The notes beneath the pieces were generated by a model that did not search any database, was not told where the DNA came from, and was given only the letters and a program-made list of their open reading frames with translations. Shown here piece after piece: positions 1 through 7,726 of a stretch of DNA of 64,000 bases. Source of the stretch: Burkholderia ambifaria AMMD (lineage in GTDB: Bacteria > Pseudomonadota > Gammaproteobacteria > Burkholderiales > Burkholderiaceae); the NCBI RefSeq assembly GCF_000203915.1, contig NC_008391.1, forward strand, positions 2,480,001-2,544,000, given 5' to 3'. The first letter of the stretch is position 1; each line of letters begins with the position of its first letter. Position numbers and translations under genes: made by a program.

Positions 1-693
1 GTGCCGGCTGCCCTCGGCGAAATACGCGAGGTTCCGATCCGGCAGGTTCGCGATGTGCTGCCGCATGTCGGCCTGCGCGAGTTCGATGAACAGGCTGCCG
101 ATCGCATTGCCGACGCCACGCGAGCCGCTGTGCAGCATGAACCACACGTGGTCCGCTTCGTCGACGCACACTTCGATGAAGTGGTTGCCGGTGCCGAGCG
201 TGCCGAGATGCGCGTAGTGGTTCGTCTTTTCCAGCTTCGGATACTTGTCGACGATGCGCTTGAAGCCCGGCAGCAGCGACTTCCACGACTCGGTCACGGC
301 GGCCGGCCTGCGCTCGCCCCATGCGCCCGGATCGCGACGGCCCGGCGCGCGGCCGTGCGGCACCGCACGCTCGATCGCGCTGCGCAGCCCGCCGAGCGAG
401 TCCGGCAGGTCCGCGGCGGTGAGCGTCGTGCGCGCGGCCATCATCCCGCAACCGATGTCGACGCCGACCGCGGCCGGAATGATCGCGCCCTTCGTCGGGA
501 TCACGCTGCCGATCGTCGAGCCCTTGCCGAGGTGGACGTCCGGCATCACCGCGACGTGGCTGAAGATGAACGGCATCTGCGCGGTGTTGCGCAGTTGCGC
601 GCGCGCTTCGTCCTCGACGGCGACACCTTGCGTCCACATCTTCACCGGCTTGCCATTCGCCAGTTCCATCACCTGAAAATCGTCGTTACTCAT
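1..693 (-). CDS. rtcB: RtcB RNA-splicing ligase (3' part outside the window)
   Basis: RtcB joins RNA 2',3'-cyclic phosphate or 3'-phosphate ends to 5'-OH ends using GTP and Mn2+, repairing cleaved tRNA and rRNA in the cytoplasm. The visible 231 residues begin MSNDDFQVME and carry family hallmarks: PDVHLGKGSTIGSV near residue 50, VGVDIGCGMMA near residue 75 with the metal-binding Asp and Cys, GTGNHFIEV, and MLHSGSRGVG near residue 195 with a metal-binding His. The frame stays open to the window edge, so the catalytic C-terminus is not visible. An alternative in-frame ATG lies four codons upstream (703-705); neither has an obvious ribosome binding site. It follows the slipin gene on the same strand and is probably co-transcribed from the sigma-54-type promoter near 2400. 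RtcA is not in the window. Confidence 0.93.
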   Translation of the reverse strand, partial: MSNDDFQVMELANGKPVKMWTQGVAVEDEARAQLRNTAQMPFIFSHVAVMPDVHLGKGSTIGSVIPTKGAIIPAAVGVDIGCGMMAARTTLTAADLPDSLGGLRSAIERAVPHGRAPGRRDPGAWGERRPAAVTESWKSLLPGFKRIVDKYPKLEKTNHYAHLGTLGTGNHFIEVCVDEADHVWFMLHSGSRGVGNAIGSLFIELAQADMRQHIANLPDRNLAYFAEGSRH

Positions 694-757
694 TTGCATC
701 ACCATTCATTCGTTCATTCGTCCGGCGCGGCACGCATGCGCCGCGCCGGTTCATCCA

Positions 758-1897
758 TCACGCGCCCTTGATGCTGACGAGTCCGTTCAGCACCTGGTCG
801 AGGCCGCCGAACACCGAGATGCGGTCGATCCGTTCCGCGACGCGCTCGAGCGTTTCCAGCTCCTTGAGCCGCAGCGCGGTCGGGTTCTCTTCCATCACCT
901 TCGCGGTGTTCAGCAGCGAACGCGTCGCTGCCGTTTCCTCGCGACGGCGAATCACGTTCGCCTGCGCGGACTTCTCCGCTTCGACCACCTGCGCGAGGAT
1001 CGTCTTCATGTCGCCCGGCAGCACGATATCCTTCACGCCGACGCTGCGCACGTCCACGCCGGAATGGCCGAGGCGTGCACGCACCTGCGTGATCACGACT
1101 TCGTCGATCGACTGCTTGTCCTCCAGCAGTTCGTCGAGCGAGCGCGTGCCGACCGCCGCCCGCAGCGCGAACTGCAGCTCGCGATACAGGTGCTCGACCG
1201 GCTTCTGCAGCTGGCCGAACGCATGCAGCACGTCCGCATAGCACCACGTCGCCGACAGGTTCAGCCGCAGCGCGACCTTGTCGCGTGTCAGGATTTCCTG
1301 TCCGCCGACTTCGAGTGCCTGCAAACGCAGGTCGACGAGTTCGACCGCGACGTCGCGGTTGAAGCGCCAGAACGCTGCAACGCCCGGTTCGAGCAGCCGC
1401 TCGATCTTGCCGTCGATCTTCAGCATACCGACGTGATACGCCGGCACCTGCGCCAGCAGCACGCCCGTCAGGCCCGCCACGCCGCGCGCACGCAGCGCCG
1501 GTTGCGCGATGCGCTTCGCGAGCGCGGCCGGCAGCATGCTGTCCTGCGCGAGATCGACGCGCTCCAGCCGGTGCGCGATTGGGCCGCGCCAGTACAGCCG
1601 ACGCGTGCCGGGCGGCAGGATCTCGACGAGCACGTCGTCTTCGTAACGTAGGCCCGCTTCGTCGTCGCCCAGATCCATCGCGACGAAGTAGTGCGCGAGC
1701 ACGTCCGGTGCGTCGTGACGCAGGTAGTCGGCGAGCGCGGCATCGGCGAGCGGCGCGTCGAGACGCGCGGTCTGCACCGACAGACGCTTGAACGGATCGA
1801 AGGCCTTGAACACACCCGGTTCGAGCACCTTCACGAAATCGCCCTCATTCATCAGCAGCGCGCGTTCGTTCTTTTTCACCACATGACGCTTCCACAT
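758..1897 (-). CDS. Slipin / SPFH (band 7) family membrane-associated protein
   Basis: The 379-residue product starts MWKRHVVKKNERALLMNEGD, with an AAAGGA ribosome binding site about 8 bases upstream; a longer open frame to 2185 runs through the tRNA-like elements and is rejected. The C-terminal half is a typical SPFH/band 7 domain (about residues 160-330, with VELVDLRLQ, RVALRLNLSATW-like and GVDVRSVGVKDI segments), followed by a helical region ending near RISVFGGLDQVLNGLVS. SPFH proteins oligomerise at membranes and scaffold other proteins. No strong N-terminal membrane helix is apparent, unlike classical slipins. It lies between the sigma-54 promoter/tRNA-like leader and rtcB, so it is probably part of the RNA-repair operon. 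Slipin genes beside rtcB are known in other proteobacteria, but their role in repair is not established. Confidence 0.85.
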   Translation of the reverse strand: MWKRHVVKKNERALLMNEGDFVKVLEPGVFKAFDPFKRLSVQTARLDAPLADAALADYLRHDAPDVLAHYFVAMDLGDDEAGLRYEDDVLVEILPPGTRRLYWRGPIAHRLERVDLAQDSMLPAALAKRIAQPALRARGVAGLTGVLLAQVPAYHVGMLKIDGKIERLLEPGVAAFWRFNRDVAVELVDLRLQALEVGGQEILTRDKVALRLNLSATWCYADVLHAFGQLQKPVEHLYRELQFALRAAVGTRSLDELLEDKQSIDEVVITQVRARLGHSGVDVRSVGVKDIVLPGDMKTILAQVVEAEKSAQANVIRRREETAATRSLLNTAKVMEENPTALRLKELETLERVAERIDRISVFGGLDQVLNGLVSIKGA

Positions 1898-2137
1898 ATT
1901 CTTGTCCTTTTCTTCAATGGCCGCCGGGCGACACGCATCGCACGGATCGGGGTGCGACGTGATCGGGCGGGCGGCGCGGAGGTCCGGCGCGGTCGCACGG
2001 CGACGCATCCTGCATCGCGTCGTCGTGCGCATTCGCGCGGGCCGTCCGGCCGCCCGGCCGATCGCGCGGAACCGCAACCGGTCCGACGCGCGGCGGGCCT
2101 GTCGGCCCGCACCGGCGGGTACTGCTTCTATCAATAG

Positions 2138-2155
2138 ACTGTCCTTCCGGACAGT
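2138..2155 (-). other. Perfect hairpin immediately 3' of the tRNA-like element
   Basis: On the minus strand a 7-bp perfect stem (ACTGTCC / GGACAGT) closes a GGAA tetraloop directly after the 3' acceptor strand of the first tRNA-like element. It lacks a U-tract, so it is not a classical terminator. It may stabilise or delimit the tRNA-like RNA during processing; that is inference. Confidence 0.6.
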
Positions 2156-2226
2156 GTTCGAGCGGGATTCGAACCCGCTACACACCGGCTTGCGCCGGCT
2201 GCTCTACCCGAATGAGCTACCGAACG
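2155..2226 (-). ncRNA. tRNA-like element 1 in the rtc operon leader
   Basis: Read on the minus strand this folds as a cloverleaf. The acceptor pairs over six positions (GTTCGG with TCGAAC, including one G-T) with a mismatch at position 1-72. Positions 8-9 are TA. The D arm is GCTC...GAGC with a GG in the loop. The T arm has a GCGGG/CCCGC stem and the canonical TTCGAAT loop. The anticodon arm is odd: stem GCCGG/CCGGT with a six-base loop CGCAAG instead of seven, which can also be read as a 6-bp stem with a GCAA tetraloop. The discriminator is followed by TGT, not CCA. It is therefore probably not a decoding tRNA. It lies inside the predicted transcript of the RtcR-controlled slipin-rtcB operon, where tRNA-like RNAs and Y RNAs are known from other bacteria. 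Confidence 0.75.
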
Positions 2227-2227
2227 G

Positions 2228-2273
2228 AGGGCGCCCCGGGATTCGAACCCGGGCGAAGTGCCAGTACGCGCCC
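2228..2273 (-). ncRNA. tRNA-like element 2: acceptor/T-arm minihelix
   Basis: On the minus strand GGGCGC (2273-2268) pairs perfectly with GCGCCC (2234-2229). Between them sits a strong T arm, a CCCGGG/CCCGGG stem with a TTCGAAT-type loop (2235-2253). The D and anticodon arms are replaced by about 14 bases (2254-2267). It is separated from tRNA-like element 1 by a single base (2227). This resembles an acceptor/T-stem minihelix rather than a whole tRNA. A longer tRNA fold using sequence up to about 2300 gives no good acceptor pairing. Confidence 0.6.
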
Positions 2274-2341
2274 GTTTGCCTTCGTCTGCCCATGGCGGCA
2301 TGCGCGACCGCGACGAACGAGGTTCGGCGGCGGCGCACCAG

Positions 2342-2360
2342 CAGGGCTTTGTGAACCCTG
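2342..2360 (-). other. Hairpin near the 5' end of the rtc leader
   Basis: A 5-bp perfect stem (CAGGG / CCCTG) with a 9-base loop lies about 30 bases downstream of the predicted sigma-54 transcription start. It may be part of a larger structured leader RNA; no known RNA family could be assigned by eye. Confidence 0.35.
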
Positions 2361-2397
2361 GCTCGTGGGCCAGCGGGACATCCGGCGCTTTCTATTT

Positions 2398-2413
2398 AGC
2401 GAGGAGCGTGCCA
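2398..2413 (-). promoter_or_regulatory. Sigma-54 (RpoN) -24/-12 promoter of the slipin-rtcB operon
   Basis: On the minus strand the sequence reads TGGCACgctccTCGCT. The -24 hexamer TGGCAC is perfect, the GG-to-GC spacing is exactly that of sigma-54 promoters, and the -12 element differs from TTGCT at one base (TCGCT). It faces the tRNA-like leader, slipin and rtcB. The divergent gene encodes RtcR, the sigma-54 activator known to control rtcBA. Transcription should start near 2387. Confidence 0.75.
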
Positions 2414-2563
2414 GCGGGCTGGGTGGGTGACGAGAAATTCCCTCAAACCTTTGAAATAAAAGAATAATTTGTGATTTTCGTCGGCGCCTACGGAATCCGC
2501 CCGCGTCCACCTCCTCACCCAATTCCGATACAATCGGATCGCTTCTTATCCCATAAGATAAAC

Positions 2564-4180
2564 ATGCGCAAGACCGTCGCCATCGGCTTTCTCGGCACCG
2601 TGCTCGACCAGGGCGGCCGCGCGCCGCGCCGTTACCGCAAGTGGCGGCCGACCGTGTCGCTCTGCATGCAGCCAGACTTCGCGATCGACCGGCTCGAACT
2701 GCTGCATCCGCCGGGCCACACGCGCCTCGCCAATCAGGTGCGCGACGATCTCGCGCATCTGTCGCCGGATACCGAGGTTCGCCTCACGCCGGTCACGATC
2801 CGCGATCCGTGGGATTTCGAGGAGGTCTACGCGACGCTGCACGACTTTGCGCGCGCCTATCCATTCGATCTGGACCGCGAGGACTACCTGGTCCACATCA
2901 CGACGGGCACGCACGTCGCGCAGATCTGCTGGTTCCTGCTCGCGGAAGCGCGCTACCTGCCCGCGCGCCTCGTGCAGACGGGGCCGCCGAAGCAGACCGA
3001 CGAAGGGCCGAGCGGCCCCGGCACGGTGTCGGTGATCGATCTCGACCTGTCGCGCTACAACCGGATCGCGCAGCGCTTCACGCGCGAGCGCGACGAAACG
3101 GTGTCGTTCCTGAAGGCCGGCATCGCGACGCGCAACGCGCGTTTCAACGCGCTGATCGAGCAACTGGAGCGCGTGGCCGTGCGCTCGCGCGCGCCGATGC
3201 TGCTCGTCGGTCCGACGGGCGCCGGCAAGTCGTTTCTCGCGAAACGCGTGTACGAGTTGAAGCGCGGCCGCCATCGGCTCGCAGGCCCGTTCATCGAGAT
3301 CAATTGCGCGACGCTGCGTGGCGATGCTGCGATGTCGACGCTGTTCGGTCACGTGAAGGGCGCGTTCACGGGCGCGCAGTCGGCACGCGCCGGGCTGTTG
3401 CGCGCGGCGGACGGCGGCCTGCTGTTTCTCGACGAGATCGGCGAACTCGGGCTCGACGAGCAGGCGATGCTGCTGAAGGCGATCGAGGAGAAGCGCTTCC
3501 TGCCGGTCGGCGCGGACGTCGAGACGACCAGCGATTTCGAGCTGATCGCGGGCACGCATCGCGACCTGCGGCAGATGGTGGCGGCCGGCACGTTCCGCGA
3601 GGATTTATATGCGCGGATCAATCTGTGGACGTATGAATTGCCGGGGTTGGCTGAGCGCCGCGAGGACATCGAGCCGAACCTCGAATTCGAGCTTGATCGA
3701 TTCGGCCGCGAGCAGGGCGAGCAGGTGCGGTTCAACGTGGAAGCGAAGCGGCGCTATCTCGCGTTCGCGGCGTCGCCGCGCGCGGCATGGGCCGGCAACT
3801 TCCGCGAGCTGTCCGCATCGATCACGCGGATGGCGACGCTCGCCGATGCGGGGAGGATTACCGAGGCGATTGCCGAACAGGAGGTCGAGCGGCTGACGCG
3901 CACGTGGTCGTCACCGGGCGGCGCGGGTGCATCGGATGGCTACGTCGACGCCGTGTTCGGAACGCGTGCGGCGGAACTCGACTTGTTCGACCGCGCGCAA
4001 CTCGAACGCGTGCTCGACGTGTGCCGCGTGTCGGCAAGCCTGTCGGAGGCTGGGCGCACGCTGTTCGCGGTATCGCGGCAGAACAAGAAGCAGCCGAACG
4101 ATGCGGACCGGCTGCGCAAGTATCTCGCGCGCTTCGGGCTGGATTGGGAGGGCGTGCGGCAGGTGCTGGACGCGAAGTAG
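2564..4180 (+). CDS. rtcR: RtcR, sigma-54-dependent activator of the RNA-repair operon
   Basis: The 538-aa product starts MRKTVAIGFLG, the usual RtcR N-terminus. In-frame upstream sequence to 2471 has no suitable start. Residues 1-185 form the RtcR-specific sensor domain, which belongs to the CARF-like fold and is thought to sense RNA ends carrying 2',3'-cyclic phosphate. Then comes the AAA+ sigma-54 interaction domain with Walker A GPTGAGKS at 216, the GAFTGA loop at 266 and Walker B LLFLDEIGEL with D290/E291. The C-terminus (about 465-538) is helical and probably binds DNA. The gene is divergent from slipin-rtcB, whose leader holds a sigma-54 promoter. All motifs needed for activation are intact. 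Confidence 0.95.
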   Translation: MRKTVAIGFLGTVLDQGGRAPRRYRKWRPTVSLCMQPDFAIDRLELLHPPGHTRLANQVRDDLAHLSPDTEVRLTPVTIRDPWDFEEVYATLHDFARAYPFDLDREDYLVHITTGTHVAQICWFLLAEARYLPARLVQTGPPKQTDEGPSGPGTVSVIDLDLSRYNRIAQRFTRERDETVSFLKAGIATRNARFNALIEQLERVAVRSRAPMLLVGPTGAGKSFLAKRVYELKRGRHRLAGPFIEINCATLRGDAAMSTLFGHVKGAFTGAQSARAGLLRAADGGLLFLDEIGELGLDEQAMLLKAIEEKRFLPVGADVETTSDFELIAGTHRDLRQMVAAGTFREDLYARINLWTYELPGLAERREDIEPNLEFELDRFGREQGEQVRFNVEAKRRYLAFAASPRAAWAGNFRELSASITRMATLADAGRITEAIAEQEVERLTRTWSSPGGAGASDGYVDAVFGTRAAELDLFDRAQLERVLDVCRVSASLSEAGRTLFAVSRQNKKQPNDADRLRKYLARFGLDWEGVRQVLDAK

Positions 4181-4204
4181 TCGAACCACCGCGATATTCA
4201 CCGC

Positions 4205-4966
4205 TCACACGCGGCAGAGCGCGATGATCTCCGCACTGGCTGCATCATCGAACGGCGCGCCGTCCCAGTCGCCGCACCACGCAGCCGACGAGAAACCGGC
4301 GGCCGCGACCCGTGCCTGCAGTTCGCTTTGCGCGATGAAACGCAGCCGGCTCGCGCTCTTCACGTGCGTTTCGTCACGGTGAAAGCGGTAGACGGTGTCG
4401 AACGACACGATCGGCCCGTCGACCGCGGTGACCGCGTGGTGCAACTCGACGATGCCGAATTCGGGCGTATTGATGCGGGATACGGACGCCTGTGGTGTCC
4501 ACGCACGCCACGGCTCGACACGCGGGTTGCGGGTTTCGAACAGGAAGCGGCCACCATCGGCTAGCACGCGCCGCACGCAGCACAGCGTCGCGTCGATCTC
4601 CGCGTCGGTCAGCAGGCACTGGAACGCGTGCCCGGTCATTACGACGACGTCGAATGGCGCGCCGCGCGGCAGGCCGTCGAGGCCGCACGCGAACCAGCGC
4701 ACGGCGTCGGCGCCCGGCTGGCGTCGCGCATGGCCGATCATCGCGGGCGCGGGATCGATCGCAACGACGTCGTGTCCGGCCGACGCAAGCCGCCGCGCGA
4801 ACGTGCCGGTGCCGCAGCCGAGATCGAGGATGCGTTGCCGCGCGGCGCCGATGCGCGATGCGTAGAACGCGAAGTCGCGATCACCGGCATTGAACCGGTC
4901 GTAGACCGCGACGAGGCGCGGGTCGGTATAGAGGCGTTCGCCGGCAGGCGCGGCGCCGGACGTCAT
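4205..4966 (-). CDS. Class I SAM-dependent methyltransferase
   Basis: The 253-aa product starts MTSGAAPAGERLYTDPRLVA. Motif I is ILDLGCGTGTFARRL at 46-60, the SAM-binding glycine loop, followed by the acidic VVAIDPAPAMIGHAR strand end (motif II) and VVVMTGHAFQ (motif III region). This is a Methyltransf_25/11-type small-molecule methyltransferase fold; the substrate cannot be read from sequence. The open frame continues upstream to 5785, but that part overlaps the LysE gene in another frame and is not protein-like. It converges on rtcR with 24 bases between the stops. Confidence 0.85.
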   Translation of the reverse strand: MTSGAAPAGERLYTDPRLVAVYDRFNAGDRDFAFYASRIGAARQRILDLGCGTGTFARRLASAGHDVVAIDPAPAMIGHARRQPGADAVRWFACGLDGLPRGAPFDVVVMTGHAFQCLLTDAEIDATLCCVRRVLADGGRFLFETRNPRVEPWRAWTPQASVSRINTPEFGIVELHHAVTAVDGPIVSFDTVYRFHRDETHVKSASRLRFIAQSELQARVAAAGFSSAAWCGDWDGAPFDDAASAEIIALCRV

Positions 4967-4980
4967 GCGAAACGCGCGGG

Positions 4981-5610
4981 TCAGCGCTGCTGCACCGCGA
5001 CGCGCAGCCCGAGCGCGATGAAGATCGAGCCGATGATCTTCCCTTGCCAGCGCGTGAGCCATGCGAGCCGCTTCACGACGCGCCCGAGCGGGCGGATCGA
5101 GCACGCGATCAGCGTCGTGTAGAGCGAGCTCAGCACGACGAAGATCAGCCCGAGCACCGCGAACTGCACGAACGTCGAGCCGCGTTCCGGATGCACGAAC
5201 TGCGGCATGAACGCGAGGAAGAACAGCGCGGTCTTCGGGTTCAGCACTTCGGCGGGAATCGCCTGCAGGTACGCCTTCAGCGGCGTGACGGCCGCCACCT
5301 TCGGCAGCGACGGATCGGACGACGGCCGGTCGAGCAGCGCACGCACGCCGAGGTAGATCAGGTACGCGGCGCCGACCAGCTTCACGACGTTGAACGCGAG
5401 CGCCGACGTCATCAGCAGCGCCGACAGCCCGACGGCCGCGAACAGCGTATGCACGAAATCGCCGCTCGCGACGCCGAGACCGGTCAGGATGCCGGTCTTG
5501 CGGCCGCCCTGTACGGTGCGGCTCAGCACGAGCAGCACGGCGGGGCCGGGGATCAGGAACAGGCCCAGGACGACGGCCGTGAAGGTGGTCAGCGTGGTCA
5601 GGTCGAACAT
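4981..5610 (-). CDS. LysE/RhtB family amino-acid exporter
   Basis: The 209-aa product is the usual length for the family, with about six predicted membrane helices. The N-terminal LFLIPGPAVLLVLSR segment and the following GILTGLGVASGDFVHT stretch are classic LysE/RhtB signatures. Members export amino acids such as lysine, threonine, homoserine or leucine across the inner membrane; the specific substrate is not predictable. The next gene downstream on the same strand, the methyltransferase, starts 14 bases past the stop, so the two may be co-transcribed. Confidence 0.9.
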   Translation of the reverse strand: MFDLTTLTTFTAVVLGLFLIPGPAVLLVLSRTVQGGRKTGILTGLGVASGDFVHTLFAAVGLSALLMTSALAFNVVKLVGAAYLIYLGVRALLDRPSSDPSLPKVAAVTPLKAYLQAIPAEVLNPKTALFFLAFMPQFVHPERGSTFVQFAVLGLIFVVLSSLYTTLIACSIRPLGRVVKRLAWLTRWQGKIIGSIFIALGLRVAVQQR

Positions 5611-5700
5611 GGCGGCTCCAGCAAGGTGGGCGCAGCGGCGGGGGAGGATCGACGCATTGTATTCGGTTCGCCGTGCGGTTGTCGGCGTAGCTGAACCCTG

Positions 5701-6972
5701 TCAGTTGCCCGCGAGGCGAAACGCGTCGGCCATGCGCTCCTGTTCCCGCGTGGAAAGCGCGAGTCGTGTCGCGAGCGTGGGCCATTGGCCAACGATGTCG
5801 CGGAAGTCGTCGATGATCTCGTCGGCATCCTTCAGGCTCAGCCGAAAATATTCACATACGTCGCGGGCGAGTTCGAGGTCCAGCGCGTTATCGGCTTCCG
5901 TGATGTTGAGCTTGAGGCCCTCGGCTACGGCAACGGGATTCATGTCGTAGGCTGGGGAGAGTCGCCAGCCCGCACCGGGTTCGAGAATGAACCCGTGATT
6001 GCGAAGATGATCGTCGGTATTCGAGACCAGAAGGTTGAAGACGATCCGGGTCCATAGTTCGCGCAGGTCGGCATTCGGTTGCGCGCCGTGTCGCATGAGG
6101 ACTTCCGCCAATTCCAGGTAGCTGACGCCGGTGGATGCATCGTCGCCGTCGACATGGCCGGTCATCGTCATGGCCGATGCAAAATGCAGCCGGCCACCAT
6201 CGGGAGTCCGATCGAAGCGTCGCACCAGGAAGCAGTGATAGTCGCTGGCGAATTTTCGCGCTTGGGCTTGGGCGACGTTCAGGCCGCAGCCGACCGCCAG
6301 TGCATTGACGACCATTTCCCAGCCGCCTATGTCGTAGTCGTCTCGCGCGCTCGGGAACTTCGCGATATACAGATGCCCGAGATCGTCGGCTACGCTGGCT
6401 TTCGGTCTCGCGCCACCGAGCGAGCCTCCGGGCGCGATGAGCATCGATAGCCAATCGCGACCGTCCGGGGCGATGTTGTCGACGTCTTCCTCCAGTGCCC
6501 GACTGGCTTGCTCCAGTTCGCGAATCTCGGCAAACGGTGGCGCGGCGAGATCGATACGGTCATCGAGAAATTCTCCAGCGTCGTCGAGCTTGTAGCGCAG
6601 TGCACCGACCCGATAGAGATCATGGACGCCGAGCAGGTAGTCCGACTCATGGAGTCGCGTGCCCTTCGGTCGAATGCCCGCACGAATGTCGCGCTCCAGC
6701 CGGCGATCCATCAGCATGCGGCCCCACCGATCGGGGCTCGAATCGGCGAACGCGCCGAACGCGTTCCGTGGCGGAAGTGGGTATTGCGGCCCTTCGAAGA
6801 GGCCGATTCCGGGGTCGAGCTGCACGCCGGCAAGCTCCGGAGAAGCCAGCGCAGCCGCGTCGTACCGGAATTCGAACCGTTCGCTGGCACGTGTCTGTCG
6901 ACCGTGCAGAAGGCCGAGCTTCAGCGGAGTGGGCAGACCGCTCCAGTCCGCATAGACGGAGATGGTCGTCAT
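5701..6972 (-). CDS. hipA: HipA-like serine/threonine kinase toxin
   Basis: The 423-aa product has the HipA architecture: an N-terminal subdomain (about 1-110, with [17 protein letters not shown]), then the kinase core. Visible motifs are the P-loop-like [10 protein letters not shown] at 183-192, the catalytic [11 protein letters not shown] at 318-328 and AYDMNP at 341-346 in the metal-binding position. HipA of E. coli phosphorylates GltX and induces persistence; the target of this homologue is unknown. It overlaps the upstream antitoxin gene by 4 bases (ATGA), typical of a translationally coupled hipBA operon. Length and motifs suggest an intact protein. Confidence 0.9.
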   Translation of the reverse strand: MTTISVYADWSGLPTPLKLGLLHGRQTRASERFEFRYDAAALASPELAGVQLDPGIGLFEGPQYPLPPRNAFGAFADSSPDRWGRMLMDRRLERDIRAGIRPKGTRLHESDYLLGVHDLYRVGALRYKLDDAGEFLDDRIDLAAPPFAEIRELEQASRALEEDVDNIAPDGRDWLSMLIAPGGSLGGARPKASVADDLGHLYIAKFPSARDDYDIGGWEMVVNALAVGCGLNVAQAQARKFASDYHCFLVRRFDRTPDGGRLHFASAMTMTGHVDGDDASTGVSYLELAEVLMRHGAQPNADLRELWTRIVFNLLVSNTDDHLRNHGFILEPGAGWRLSPAYDMNPVAVAEGLKLNITEADNALDLELARDVCEYFRLSLKDADEIIDDFRDIVGQWPTLATRLALSTREQERMADAFRLAGN

Positions 6973-7475
6973 TTCCTGGTTGTCCCCCCGTGCCGCTTGC
7001 CGACGGGTTTCAGCAATGCGGCCAGCTCCGCTGCGGTCGTGCCGCGATTGTCATCAGGCACTGCGCGATCGGATGCCGGGGTTGCTGTTTCCTCGACTTG
7101 GGACGTGGATGAGACGCGCGCGCGCCTGTCGGGTGTGCGCGACGCTGCGGCGGTCGCCGGGGGCGCGACTCGCTTCGGGCGCCGTGGCGATGCGAGGCGG
7201 CTGTCCTGAAGCTGGCGGCCGAGCGGATCCGTGGCGGCCAGCTGTTCCAGATCGCCCTCGAGTCCGAGCGTCTGCATGACGGAAAGATAGGCTCCCATCG
7301 TCACCCCCGAACTGCCTGCTTCGAGGGAGCGCAGCGTCATCGGCGACATGCCGGCGCGCTCCGCGACCTGCTTGGCCGTCAGTTTTCGGCGCAGACGTGC
7401 CAACTTCAACCGCTCGCCGAGGTCGGCGAGCAGCCGACTGGATGCCGGCAGGAGCGGGGCAGTTTTCTTGGCCAT
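6969..7475 (-). CDS. hipB: HipB-like antitoxin, Xre-family HTH repressor
   Basis: The 168-aa product starts [12 protein letters not shown]; a longer open frame to 7610 runs through the promoter and operator. An HTH_XRE domain lies at about 22-75 ([20 protein letters not shown], then SLEAG). The last 90 residues are basic, proline/alanine-rich and probably disordered ([20 protein letters not shown]), longer than in E. coli HipB (88 aa). HipB proteins bind HipA and repress their own operon. A palindromic operator candidate lies just upstream at 7484-7526. The stop overlaps the hipA start. Confidence 0.85.
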   Translation of the reverse strand: MAKKTAPLLPASSRLLADLGERLKLARLRRKLTAKQVAERAGMSPMTLRSLEAGSSGVTMGAYLSVMQTLGLEGDLEQLAATDPLGRQLQDSRLASPRRPKRVAPPATAAASRTPDRRARVSSTSQVEETATPASDRAVPDDNRGTTAAELAALLKPVGKRHGGTTRK

Positions 7476-7483
7476 GGTGGGAG

Positions 7484-7526
7484 CTATTATTTCATCACTT
7501 TTTATGTGATAACGCCAAAATAATAG
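7484..7526. promoter_or_regulatory. Candidate HipB operator: nested inverted repeats
   Basis: A perfect 9-bp inverted repeat (CTATTATTT at 7484-7492 and AAATAATAG at 7518-7526) encloses a second one (ATCAC at 7494-7498 and GTGAT at 7506-7510). The stretch is strikingly AT-rich for this genome and sits directly upstream of the hipB start. That is where an autorepressed hipBA operon carries its promoter and operator. Confidence 0.6.
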
Positions 7527-7726
7527 CACTTCGATGGGTCGTAAGCGGGGGTTTGATCCGGTAGCGCAAGAGGAAATGTAAATATTCTGGCTTTTTATAT
7601 GAAAAAACACCGAAATATTGACATTTTCTCGATCGCGCGAGCCAGCGCCGAACGCGGTTTATACCGGGACGCCCGGGGGCACTTCGCCTGCAGGGCGCAC
7701 TGGGGCTCGTCCGCCCGCACCCCCCG

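Noticed and set aside
1..771. 256-codon plus-strand frame at the window start
   Set aside because: It is antisense to rtcB, whose protein motifs are unmistakable on the minus strand.
2228..2300. Second element as a full tRNA gene
   Set aside because: Extending the fold to tRNA length gives no pairing between the 5' and 3' acceptor strands; only the minihelix pairs well.
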